Source: Elymus sibiricus
Taxonomy: Eukaryota > Streptophyta > Magnoliopsida > Poales > Poaceae
Direction of reading: 5' to 3'
Assembly: GCA_039707655.1 (NCBI GenBank)
Contig: CM077666.1
Location: 285,003,166-285,067,165, forward strand
DNA length: 64,000 nucleotides
The translations under genes were made by a program, and so were the position numbers. Of this stretch, positions 31,834 to 42,707 are shown one piece after another. The first letter of the stretch is position 1, and each line of letters opens with the position of its first letter. The notes below the pieces were generated by a model. The model saw only the letters and a program-made list of their open reading frames with translations. It did not search any database and had not been told where the DNA came from.

Positions 31834-31929
31834 CATGGTTCGATGTGAAATAAGTGATTGCCTACTTTCATATTGAAAATCTGTTTCAAATTCAAATTCC
31901 GTGAATTTTAAATGCAGGGATTAAATTAG

Positions 31930-32627
31930 GGATAAATTATGATCTGCAGGCCATTACACTGCACACGGTTTGCGAAAGCAAAACGTTTGTGATAAACGTC
32001 AAGATCAGACACGTTTCTCAGATCAGTACGTGTGCAATGAAACTCTACTGCACACACGACCAGACAATCAAAAACGTGTGAGATTAACAACAAGAACGCA
32101 CACAGTTCCTTCTTAATAAATGTTTGTGAAAGTGACCTTATCTCACACGCTAGGCAATTATGAACTGTTTATGATGTCGTGTGCATCGTAAACATTTGCT
32201 CATAGAAGAACGCGTTCGATAGGCCTTCATCCGACACGGGTAATACAGATGAATCGTTTGGGACATTTTATACATCTCAAACGTTTATGTACATACAAAT
32301 GTGTGGGATATTCAAGCTTCGCATACGGTGTACAATTGTGAACTGTTTGTGATGGGGTGAGCATCGCAAATGTTGTAGCACATAATACCGAGTGCGATGG
32401 TAATGCGAGCACAAACGAGTAGCAAGAACGGAGCGTTTGGGAAAGATGTGAGCATCGCATATGCTTAGTTCTGTGAAACGTTTGCTTGCGTGCTCCCTAT
32501 CGCGGACGGTTTCTGGGTCGTGTGGGAAGACCCCCCCCCTATCGCACACACAGGCAAGGCGATGGTTTAAAACTCTGTCGCGGAAAGGGGTTAAAAACCG
32601 TTTGTATAGCAGCTCGCTGTACCAGTG
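31930..32627. repeat. Right subterminal repeats of the CACTA
   Basis: Repeated ACGGTTTGCGA, AACGTTTGTGAT, AACTGTTT(A/G)TGATG and AAACGTTTG(C/T) motifs in both orientations fill the right end up to CTGTACCAGTG. They match the left subterminal motif family. The ORFs crossing this end are chimeric with Copia sequence and not genes. Confidence 0.75.
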
Positions 32628-32630
32628 TAC

Positions 32631-35205
32631 CGTACCACTCTGGTGCGGAATGTACCCTGGTCGACCTACGAAGTTTAGTAGTAACTTGATCCAAAGTTTC
32701 ATGATCATCATCATTAGCTTCCTCTCCTTCTGGTGTAGACATCATGGGAACTTCTTTCTGTGATGCGCTACTTTCCAATTCGAGAGAAGGTACAATTACC
32801 TCATCAAGTTCTACTTTCCTCCCACTCACTTCTTTTGAGAGAAACTCCTTCTCTAGAAAGGACCCATTCTTGGCAACAATGATTTTGCCCTCGGATCTGT
32901 GGTAGAAGGTATACCCAATGGTTTCTTTAGGGTATCCTATGAAGACACACTTCTCCGCTTTGGGTTCGAGCTTATCAGGCTGAAGCCTCTTGACATAAGT
33001 GTCGCATCTCCAAACTTTAAGAAACGACAGCTTAGGTTTCTTGCCAAACCATAATTCATACGGTGTCATCTCAACGGATTTAGACGGTGCCCTATTTAAA
33101 GTGAATGCGGCTGTCTCTAATGCATAACCCCAAAATGATAGTGGCAAATCGGTAAGAGACATCATAGAATGCACCATATCCAATCGAGCACGATTACGAA
33201 GTTCGGACACACCATTACGCTGTGGTGTTCCAGGTGGCGTGAGCTGTGAAACAATTCCACATTGTCTTAAATGCATACCAAACTCGTAACTCAAATATTC
33301 ACCTCCACGATCAGATGGTAGAAATTGAATTTTCTTATTACGATGATTCTCCACTTCACTCTGAAACTCCTTGAACTTTTCAAATGTTTCAGACTTGTGT
33401 TTCATTAAGTAAATATACCCATATCTACTCAAATCAGCTGCGAAGGTAAGAAAATAATGATATCCACCACGTGCTTCAACACTCATCGGACCACATACAT
33501 CGGTATGTATTATTTCCAACAAGTCACTTGCCCGCTCCATTGTACCGGAAAATGAGTTTTTAGTCATGTTGCCCATGAGGCATGGTTCACATGTATCAAA
33601 TGATTCATAATCAAGAGATTCCAAAAGTCCATCAGCATGGAGTTTCTTCTTGCGCTTTACACCAATATGACCTAAGTGGCAGTGCTACAAGTATGTGGTA
33701 CTATCATCATTAACCTTGCATCTTTTGGCATTGATATTATGAATATGTGTATCACTACGATCGAGATTCAATAGAAATAAACCATTCACAAGGGGTGCAT
33801 GACCATAAAAGATATTATCCATATAAATAGAACAACCATTATTCTCTGACTTAAATGAATAACCGTCTCGCAATAAACAAGATCCAGATATAATGTTCAT
33901 GCTTAACGCAGGCACCAAATAACAATTATTCAGGTTCAAAACTAATCCCGAAGGTAAACGTAGAGGGAGCGTGCCGACGGTGATCACATCAACCTTGGAA
34001 CCATTTCTGACGCGCATCGTCACCTCGTCCTTAGCTAGTCTCCATTTATTCCGCAGCTCCTGTTTCAAGTTACAAATATTAGCAACCGAACCAGTATCAA
34101 ATACCCAGGCGCTACTACGAGCACTAGTAAGGTACACATCAATAACATGTATATCAAATATACCTTTGTTGACGTTGCCAGCCTTCTTATCTGCCAAGTA
34201 CTTGGGGTAGTTCCGCTTCCAGTGACCATTCCCCTTGCAATAGAAGCACTCAGTCTCAGGTTTTGGTCCAGCCTTGGGTTTCTTCACGGGAGCGGTAACT
34301 GGCTTGCCATTCTTCTTGAAGTTCCCTTTCTTTCCCTTGCCTTTCTTCTTGAAACTAGTGGTCTTGTTGACCATCAACACTTGATGCTCTTTCTTGATTT
34401 CTACTTCCACGGCCTTTAGCATCACGAAAAGCTCAGGGATTGTTTTCTCCATCCGTTGCATATTATAGTTCATCATGAAGCCTTTGTAGCTCGGTGGAAG
34501 TGACTGGAGAACTCTGTCAATCGCTACTTCATCCGGAAGATCAACTCCCAACTGATTCAAGCGGTTGAAGTACCCAGACATTTTGAGTACATGCTCACTA
34601 ATGGAGCCGTTCTCCTCCATCTTGCAGCTAAAGAGCTCGGGAAGTGTTTTCTCCATCCCTTGCATATTATAGTTCATCACAAAGCCCTTATAGCTTGGTG
34701 GCAGTGATTGGAGAATTCTGTCAATAACCAAGTCATCTGGAAGATTAACTCCCAACTGAGTCAAGCGGTTGTGCAACCCAGACATTCTGAGTATATGTTC
34801 ACTAACAAAACTTTTCTCCTCCATTTTACAGCTAAAGAACTTGTCGGAGATGTCATACCTCTCGACCCGGGCATGAGCTTGAAATACCAATTTCAGCTCC
34901 TGGAACATCTCATATGCTCCGTGGTGCTGAAAACATCTTTGGAGCCCCGGTTCTAAGCCGTAAAGCATGGCGCACTAAACTATCGAGTAGTCATCAGAAT
35001 GTGCCCGCCAGACGTTCATAACATCTGCAGGCGCATCTTGAGGGGGTGCATCACCAAGCAGTGCATGAAGGACATACACTTTCTGTGCAGCAGTGAGGAT
35101 AATCCTCAGATTATGGACCCAGTCCGCATAGTTGCTACCATCATCTTTCAACTTTTCTTTCTCTAGGAACGCATTAAAATTCAGGGGAGCTACAGCGCGA
35201 GCCAT
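32631..35205 (-). pseudogene. gag-pol: BARE-type Copia gag, protease and integrase (N-terminal part of polyprotein)
   Basis: Gag starts at ATG 35205 (MARAVAPLNFNAFLEKEKLK). A TAG near 34974 interrupts it and the same frame continues (MLYGLEPGLQRCFQ). A 204 bp tandem duplication lies at 34426-34833. Then come a zinc knuckle CFYCKGNGHWKRN whose last Cys is Tyr, protease WVFDTGSVANICN, a TAG near 33687 in place of an expected Trp, the integrase zinc motif (HCHLGHIG, CEPCL) and integrase core: IIHTDVCGPMS, FLPSDRGGEYLS and NGVSELRNRARLD (D, D, E present). The C-terminal region ends at SAPEWYG, where the CACTA is inserted. Stops make it inactive. The RT part is at 24837-26445. Confidence 0.9.
34426..34833 (-). 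repeat. Tandem in-frame duplication of a 68-residue gag segment
   Basis: Two adjacent 204 bp copies (34833-34630 and 34629-34426) each encode SCKMEE...ELF, including QLGVNLPDDLVIDRILQSLP versus QLGVDLPDEVAIDRVLQSLP. The reading frame is kept. The copies differ at more than ten residues, so either the duplication is old or it arose by recombination between diverged elements. Confidence 0.88.
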
Positions 35206-36363
35206 TGATCTACAACATTAATTTGCAAATACAGTTAGACTAAGTTCATGATAATTGGTTCTTCTAATCAAATTACTTAAGAACTCCCACTTAAATCAAC
35301 ATCCCTCAAGTTGTCTAAGTGTTACATGATCCACATCAACTGACCCATGTCCGATCATCACGTGAGATGGGGCAGTCATCAATGGTGAACATCTCCATGT
35401 TTATCATATCTACTATATGACTCATGTTCGACCTTTCGGTCCTCCGTGTTCTGAGGCCATGTCTGTACATGCTAGGCTCGTCAAGTTTAACCCAAGTATT
35501 GTGCATGTGTAAAACTGGCTTACACTCGTTGTATGCGAACGCAGAGTCTATCACACCCGATCATCACGAGGTGCTTCGAAACGACGAACTTTCGCAATGG
35601 GGCATACTTAGGGAGAACACTTTTATCTTGAAATTAAGTGAAGGGATCATCTTATAATGCTACCGTCGTCCTAAGCAAAATAAGATGCATAAAAAAATTA
35701 AACATCACATGCAATCAATATGTGACATGATATGGCCATCATCATCTTTGTGCTTCTACAACTATTGCTAACGCATAGCGATAAAGTAAAGCAATTACAT
35801 AGCGTTTAATAGTTGACACGCAAGTCATACAATAAATTAAAGACAACCCTATGGCTACTGCCGGTTGCCGTACTCATCGACATGCAAGTCGTGAACCTAT
35901 TACAAAACATGATCATCTCATACATCAACATATATCACATCACGTTTTTGGCCATACCACATCACAACATGCCCTGCAAAAACAAGTTAGACGTCCTCTA
36001 ATTTGTTGTTGCAAATTTTACGTGGCTGCTATGGGCAACTAGCAAGAACTATTCTTACCTACGCAAAGCCACAACGGTGATATGCAAGTTGCCTTTTATC
36101 CTTCTACAAGGACCGCCCTTGTCAAATCAGATTCAACTAAAGTGGGAGAGACAGACACCCGCAAAGCCACTTTTATGCAATACAAGTTACATGTTAGTCA
36201 GTGGAACCGGTCTCATGTGCGAGGACATGTAAGGTTGGTTCGAGCCGCTTCATCCCACAATACCGCCGAATCCAAATAAGACAAAGGAAGTAAGAAATTT
36301 GAACATCAACGCCCACAACTTTTTGTGTTCTACTCATGCAAATACATCTACGCATAGACCTAG
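35206..36363 (-). other. Untranslated leader of the BARE-type Copia
   Basis: Between PBS and gag start on the minus strand. Only short, unrecognised ORFs. Length of about 1.2 kb is as expected for this family, where the leader carries packaging signals. Confidence 0.65.
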
Positions 36364-36376
36364 CTCATGATGCCAC
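36364..36376 (-). other. Primer-binding site of the BARE-type Copia
   Basis: GTGGCATCATGAGC follows the LTR end CCCCATCA on the minus strand. It is close to the initiator-Met-type TGGTATCAGAGC, with changes. Confidence 0.65.
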
Positions 36377-38121
36377 TGATGGGGAACGTTGCATGAAAAT
36401 CAAAAAATTCCTACGAACACCCAAGATCTAATCTAGGAGATGCATAGAAACGAGAGGGGAGTGTGTCTACATACCCTTGTAGACCGAAAGCGGAAGCGTA
36501 TAAAACGCAGTTGATGTAGTCGTACTCTTCTCGATCCAATCATGATCCAACCGATCTAGCGCGGAACAAACGGCACCTCCGAGTTTAGCACACGTGCAGC
36601 TCGGTGACATCTCCTCCTCCTTGATCTAGCAAGCGAAGGGGGAGAAGTAGATGGGATCTCAACCAGTACGACGGCGTGGTGGAGATGGTGGTGGTGGAGT
36701 GCCGGCAGGGCTTCGCCGAGCGCTGCCGAAACTACGAACGGAGGAGGAAACGGAGTAGCGGGAGAGGGAGGGGCTGCGCCAAGGCCTCAGGGGTGCTGCT
36801 ACCCTCCCTCCCCTCCACTATATATAGGAGTAAGGGGGAGGGGGCGCCGGCCCTTGCCCCTCCTCCAAGGAGGGGGCGGCAGCCCTAGGGGGAGGAGTCC
36901 ACCCTCCCCAAGGCACCTCCAGGGTGCCTTGCCCCTTAGGGTTTCCCCTCTCCTGGCCGCATGGGCCCTTGGGGAGCTGGTGCGCCTGGCCCATGTAGGC
37001 CAGGGCGCCTTCCCTCAGCCCATGCTAGCCTCCGGGAGTGGTAGTACCCAATGGTGGTCCCCCTGGAACCCTTCGGTGCCCCCGGTACACTGCCGGCGGA
37101 CCCCCAAACTTTTTCGGAACCCGAATAAGACTTTCCTATATACAATCTTTACCTCCAGACCATTCCGGAGCTCCTCGTGACGTCCGGGATCTCATCCGGG
37201 ACTCCAAACAACATTCGGTCACCAACATACATATCCCAATATTACTCTAGCGTCAACGAACGTTAAGCGTGCGACCCTACGGGTTCAAGAATCATGTAGA
37301 CATGACCGAGACACCTCTCCGGTCAATAACCAATAGCGGGACCTGGATGCCCATATTGGTTCCTACATATTCTACGAAGATCTTTATCGATTGAACCACA
37401 ATGTCAAGGATTCAGTTAATCCCGTATGCAATTCCCTTTGTCCGGCGATATGTTACTTGCCCGAGATTCGATCGTCGGTATCTCCATACCTAGTTCAATC
37501 TCATTACCGGAAAGTCTCTTTACTCATTCCGTAATACAAGATCCCGTGACTAACTCATTAGCCACATTGCTTGCAAGCTCTTTACGATGTTGTATTACTG
37601 AGAGGGCCCAGAGATATCTCTCCGTCACACAAAGCGACAAATCCCAGTCTCGATACATGCAACCCAACAGACACCTTCGGAGATACCTGTAGAGCACCAT
37701 TATGATCACCCAGTTACGAAGTGATGTTTGATAGCACACAAGGTATTCCTCCAGTATCCGGGAGTGACATGATCTCATGGTCGAAGTGAACAGATACTTG
37801 ACATGAAGAAAGCTATAGCAAATAAACTAAATGATCTGATGTTAAGCTTATGGTTGGGTCTTGTCCATCACATCATTCTCCTAATGATGTGATCTCGTTA
37901 TCAAATGACAAATCATGTCTATTGTCAGGAAACCTTAACCATCTTTGATCAATGAGCTAGTATTGTAGAGGCTCACTAGGGACACGGTGTTGTTTATGTA
38001 TTCACACATGTATTTAAGTTTTCGGTCAATACAATTCTAGCATGAATAATAAACATTTATCATGAACAAGGAAATATGATAATAACCAATTTATTATTGC
38101 CTCAAGGGCATATTTCCAACA
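36377..38121 (-). repeat. 5' LTR of the BARE-type Copia
   Basis: TGTTGGAAATATGCCC at 38121 to CGTTCCCCATCA at 36377 on the minus strand, 1745 bp. TATA box at about 36818-36827 on the minus strand. It is colinear with the 3' LTR at 23057-24803 apart from scattered substitutions and single-base indels. Confidence 0.92.
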
Positions 38122-38126
38122 TAATC

Positions 38127-38739
38127 ATATTGCTTGAGTTTACTTTGTCTACATCATGTCATCTTGCTTAAGGCGTTACTCTGTTTTTTAACTTAATACC
38201 CTAGATGCATGCTGGATAGTGGTCGATGGGTGGAGTAATAGTAGTAGATGTAGGCAAGAGTCGGTCTACTTGTCTCGGATGTGATGCCTATATACATGAT
38301 CATTGCCATGAATCCGTCATAATTATTTGCTTTTCTATCAATTGCCCAACAGTAATTTGTTTACCCACCGTATGCTATGTGTTCGAGAGAGAAGCCTCTA
38401 GTGAAAACTATGGCCCCCGGGTCTACTTTTATCATATATTAAAATCCAAAAATACGTTGCTGCAATTTATTTACTTTTATTTTATTTAGTATTTTACTTT
38501 ATCTACCTACCACTATCAGAATTAATCCTTGCAAGTAACCGCTAAGAGGATTGACAACCCTCTTATTTGCGTTGGGTGCAAGTGTTTGCTTTTGTGTGTG
38601 CAGGTGCTGCTAAAGGATTTTGTGTGGTTCTCCTACTGGATTGATAACCTTGGTTCTTAACTGAGGGAAATACTTATCTCTACTATACTGCATCATCCTC
38701 TCCTCTTCGGGGAAATACCAACGCAGTCTACAAGTAGCA
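38127..38739 (+). repeat. 5' LTR of Gypsy B, second part
   Basis: After the second TAATC copy the LTR resumes (ATATTGCTTGAGTTTACTTT) and ends ACAAGTAGCA at 38739, followed by the PBS. It matches the corresponding part of the 3' LTR (50300-50912) almost base for base. Confidence 0.9.
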
Positions 38740-38748
38740 GGAAGAATT

Positions 38749-38770
38749 TCTGGCGCCATTGCCGGGGAGA
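38749..38770 (+). other. Primer-binding site of Gypsy B
   Basis: TTCTGGCGCCATTGCCGGGG, nine bases after the LTR end. The same TTGCCGGGGAG core follows the LTR of Gypsy A and of the minus-strand element at 15841-15862. Confidence 0.75.
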
Positions 38771-38983
38771 CATCACCAAAATTATCAAGTACCTTCGCAT
38801 AAACTATCATCCACTTGCATTTATTTTATTTTCCTTTTTATTTGCATTTTACCTCTCATTTTCCTCTCCCACACTTCTATTTTTTTACAAAAACACAAAA
38901 ATATTTTTGTTTGCTCGTTTGTTTGCCTGTGTTGCCATGTGCTTTCTATTTGCTCGCATCTTTGCTTGCTAGAAATTATTGAT

Positions 38984-39692
38984 ATGGATCCTCATCCAGT
39001 TGCTAATATTTTCAAAAAATCCAATTATGATGAACCAATTGCTAGTGAGTTGAGTGCACTAGACTATCTTTATGAAGTTTTGCTTGAAAATCATGAATCT
39101 GAAAATTGTGATGAAGTGTTAAAACAAGAAATTTATAAAGTGATTCATGATAGCTCCTTGAATGAAAAAGCATGATTGCGATGATGTTATTATAAATTCT
39201 ATTAATGTCAATTATGTTAATAATATGCAAAGCTACAAGTTTGGGGATGATAATTTTGTCATGTCCACTACTTATTGCAATGATCATGATTGTGGTGATA
39301 ATGCTTCTTATGATCTTGAAAATTTATTTAAGCCTCATGATGAATATGTCATTGATAATAATGTTTGCAATAATATTGAAAGTGGGTTTGGAAGAGTGTC
39401 AACTTTAGGTAAAAAGAATCCCACATATTTGGAGAGTGTTCAATCTTATGAATTTTTTAATAAATGTGGGTTTGGAGAGGTCATGACTTTAGTTGATGTT
39501 AATCCCACTATCTTGGAAAATTATAAAACTTTTATGCATGTGGATCATGAAGATAAAATTTTATATGATAGCTATATTGTTGAATTTGATTATGATCCTA
39601 CATGTAATTATTATGAGAGAGGAAAGTATGGTTGTAGAAACTTTCATGTCACTAAATTACCTCTCTTTGTGCTAAAATTATTAATGCTCTAG
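38984..39692 (+). pseudogene. Gypsy B ORF of unknown function, frameshifted
   Basis: ATG at 38984 opens MDPHPVANIFKKSNYDEPIA and LLENHESENCDEVLKQEIYK and stops at 39175. The adjacent frame continues CDDVIINSINVNYVNNMQSY, ASYDLENLFKPHDEYVIDNN, IESGFGRVSTLGKKNPTYLE and YERGKYGCRNFHVTKLPLF to a stop at 39692. Codons beyond the stop (YKMPMHRKYVRLKCVVHMLH) run into the giant-LTR insertion at 39806 and resume after it (ALFVFQLLSF) at 46461. The protein is very rich in Asp, Asn and Tyr and has no gag, protease or pol signature. It differs from the Gypsy A ORF, although the two elements share LTR type and 3' region. Function unknown. One frameshift and one stop disrupt this copy. Confidence 0.6.
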
Positions 39693-39805
39693 TCTTCCTA
39701 TTTGCATATGCTAGATATTGCTTGTCTTGATAATTTGTTTTCTTATAAAATGCCTATGCATAGGAAGTATGTTAGACTTAAATGTGTTGTTCACATGTTA
39801 CATGA

Positions 39806-40144
39806 TGTGACACCCTGTTTTTTCCCAACTTTTCTTTCAAAAACCCCTTTTGAAATTCTGGCTTGGATTTTGATTTGAGTGGCTCTATGGACTTAAAACT
39901 TGGGATTATTCTTACTTTCCTTTCCCCAATGATCCAAGCCCCCAAAAACTTCTCTCAAGCCATGCTATTCCCTTTCTTGCTCAATCTCAATTTTATTCCA
40001 ATTAAAATATTCCTTTTCTATTAAAGGAATAGCCCTTTTTGCCCTAGGATGTGAAGCAACCTATATTTCTGTCCTCCCAAAAATTCCAGGAAAATTCTCA
40101 TAAATTCTTTGGACCATAAATTTTTTGTCCTCCCAAAAGTTCCA
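39806..40144 (+). repeat. Truncated 5' LTR of the giant-LTR element
   Basis: TGTGACACCCTG at 39806 matches the start of the 3' LTR up to TTTGGACCATA (about 40122). It then reads a second TCCTCCCAAAAGTTCCAG and jumps to unrelated internal sequence. More than 3.4 kb of LTR is missing. Similar TCCTCCCAAAA(A/G)TTCCAG copies near 40070 and 40128 may have mediated the loss. Confidence 0.75.
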
Positions 40145-42690
40145 GTAACCCACCTTCCGATCATAGTACCTAGGCACCTGTGAGGTTCATGTCGCATAAG
40201 TTGTAGTAGTACCGGGTATTGTAAATTGCCTTGAGTAGCAATAAAGTGTGGTTTTTGTAAGACTAGAGCATTTAGTTGAGCAGTTTTAATTTGCCTTTTT
40301 ATTTGGCTCCTCGTTGTCACATTACTTTCCCTATGGGAGTTGCTCATCAACCATCATCAGATCAATGAGGATTTCAGATACTTGGAAGCTCAGTTGAACC
40401 TTGTGGAATTATCAGTTGCCTGTCTTGGGGATATCTGGTTGAAATGCAAATGATACTCTGGAACGGCTACTAGCATCAAGTTTGCCTCAGTGTGTAACCA
40501 TTACAACCGTAAGGAACCGGCAGGAAGACCAGTAGTGTGCAAGGCCAACAGTACACTGGCCGTCCAAGGTATGATTAATATATGAAGTTTGGTTTCGCTT
40601 GAGTAAAATATGAAATGGGTTATGCCCGAGAGCAAGCAAGGATGCACCATTCACCCAGTGCTCAGCAAGATGGATAGTCAGACAAATCCTTTTTGTGGAA
40701 GTAATCAACAACGGGAGTTGTGAGATGGTATATATGGCATTCAGTCCGCATAGCACAGGGAGAAACTTCGGGTGTAAGCAACTCAGTCTTTTGTCGCACG
40801 CCACCAGAGAAGCTTGCGGAACAAGGCTCTTCAAATCTTTCTCAGTACGATATGTGGATAACTTCCGGCATAAGCTACTATGGCTTCCTCGGTAAGCTAC
40901 CGCAGACTGCTTCCGGCCTAAGGCACCGAGTCTTCCACGATAAGCAACCAGGAGGGGAAGCATCCATGGTACGCTATCCGGCCTTCTTCAACACGCTATC
41001 CCGGTAGAAGCTTCGAGCATAAGCTACCCAGTATTCTTCAGCACAATACTCTCGATGGCTTCCCACACAAGCTATCCAACCTTCATCAGTACGACACCAC
41101 CAAACAACTGGCAATAGTGGTACCAGCAATTATACAGTGCATTGGCAGTGCATCGCAAGAGTCAATTCCATAACTGCTTGATCAAAACCCGAGCTAGTCA
41201 GGATACAGGTCTACCAGAGGAAGGTAGGAATCTAACACCTACATAAGTCAGGCAAGAGGAAGAAGACCAATATACACCTCAGCACATTGCAAGCTACGAA
41301 GTAAGACAGTTTCGAGCAACAATTATGGCAACAGATATCAAGATATCCGTGAACATGGTATATGATGCTAATGAACCCTTGCCTGCTTTTCTTTGGTAAC
41401 GGCACCACGCTTGTGTTCTGAGCCGCTTTCGGCCGTCCGGGGTGGATGCCGACCTTATATTTCTCTTTTCAACAACTGTCCCGTGTTCTGAGCTGCTTTT
41501 CGGCCGTCTCGGGCAGCTGTTGAGTTTCATTTTGTAGCAGTGACCCCATGCTCTGAGCTATTTTTTTGGCCGTCTTAGGGAACTGCTACCTTCTTCTTAT
41601 CAACCCAACCTCATGCTCTGAGCTCCTTTCCAACTGTCTTGGGCAGCGGTTGAGTTATTTCAGTAACATCCCAGATCTGAGTTGTAAAGACCGTTCTGGT
41701 GGCTACTGACTTATTTGTCGATTACATACAAGGGTTCGGATGGTCATTGCCATATGGTTAGATTCTGTGAGATGATAAACTTGTCACCTATAAGATGCTG
41801 CCAGAACATTGCACCTGATAGCACCTATGGTCACATGAAGAGATAAGGATATATATATGGTCAAGCTCTTGCGACAAAGGATTCAAGAAAGAGAACAATG
41901 AAGAAGAGCAAAACCGACAATGCGGATATGGTGATCACTGCAGGAACAACATGATATGGATACCTAAGACAGACTGATTTCATATCAACCATCAAGAAAA
42001 TTCTCTCGAGTGGGATACCCTGTTTTGTAAGGGACCCATACTAAGGATGGATACTTGAAATGCTGAACCACAGTCTTGGATTATGTGCTCTCATATATAG
42101 TACCCCGCCTTAAACAAATTCTTCCGCTAGAATCATCGCCAGTCAAGAAGCTATTGCTATAAGGTATTACTTCTTTATACTGGTCATGACAGATGACAGT
42201 CAAATCGCCGGTACGGATTTGAGACAAAACAGTCAGCCCAGAGGATTCAACCTCCCTGTAAGTAGTTAGACCCCGCCAGGAGAAACGTTGTGATTCTCAG
42301 CATTGTAACCCGATGCAAGGATCAGATGGATGGTATCCATTAAGGAAGTTGTTCATAATCCCTATCGGTACTAGACGGGAGAATGACGCATCCATCGAAA
42401 ATCACTTCCGGAACCGTGTGAAAGATCACATATTCCAGTTCTGATAAATTAGCAGTAAGCCAGTGGACACAAGTGAATTGGAGCCAGTATAAGATGAACT
42501 TATGAGGGAAGACCTGTCAGAATATTGGATACAGTGGAGCAACCCACCCTAGGGCAAGACAGTCAGGTCATATGAGATTCGATGGGAACATTATATAAAG
42601 GAAAAGGGTACCCGAGTTGGAACCGGTTTCCTTAAGTCAGAATATTCATACTTGTTTCCTAAGCAACCAAATCTCAAGGATGAGATTTAT
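40145..42690 (+). other. Internal region of the giant-LTR element, no coding sequence seen
   Basis: No gag, protease, RT or integrase frame. At 40760-41095 phrases like CGGCATAAGCTAC and GAGCATAAGCTACC recur at roughly 40-50 bp spacing. At 41410-41670 four degenerate units contain CTGAGC(C/T)(G/C)CTTT and CGGCCGTC. Possibly decayed coding sequence or satellite-like repeats. Confidence 0.55.
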
Positions 42691-42707
42691 CCTAAGGGGG
42701 GTAGGTT
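42691..42707 (+). other. Polypurine tract of the giant-LTR element
   Basis: CCTAAGGGGGGTAGGTT immediately upstream of the 3' LTR start TGTGACACCC. Confidence 0.7.

Larger units (their letters stand above)
26449..32627. mobile_element. CACTA DNA transposon carrying three genes
   Basis: Left end CACTACTGCAGGCGACC and right end (reverse complement) CACTGGTACAGCGAGC are flanked by the 3 bp duplication TAC (26446-26448 and 32628-32630). Excising it with one TAC restores the Copia frame ...PEWYG/NLVLEV. Both ends carry families of subterminal repeats based on AACTGTTTGCGATG. Length is 6179 bp. No TNP2-like transposase is present, so it is non-autonomous. The interior holds an exonuclease pseudogene (minus), a coiled-coil gene (plus) and a four-exon B3 gene (plus). 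The terminal inverted repeats match only in part, beyond CACT. Confidence 0.88.
23057..38121 (-). mobile_element. BARE/Angela/WIS-type Copia element
   Basis: A minus-strand element has two full LTRs (36377-38121 is 5', 23057-24803 is 3') and target duplications TAATC (23052-23056 and 38122-38126). The LTRs start TGTTGGAAATATGCCC. Excluding the CACTA insertion (26449-32627) it is about 8.9 kb, the usual size for this family. PBS, gag, protease, integrase, RT, RNase H and PPT appear in order, but the frame has several stops, one frameshift and a gag duplication. The two LTRs differ by several percent in the portion I compared by eye. Confidence 0.92.
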
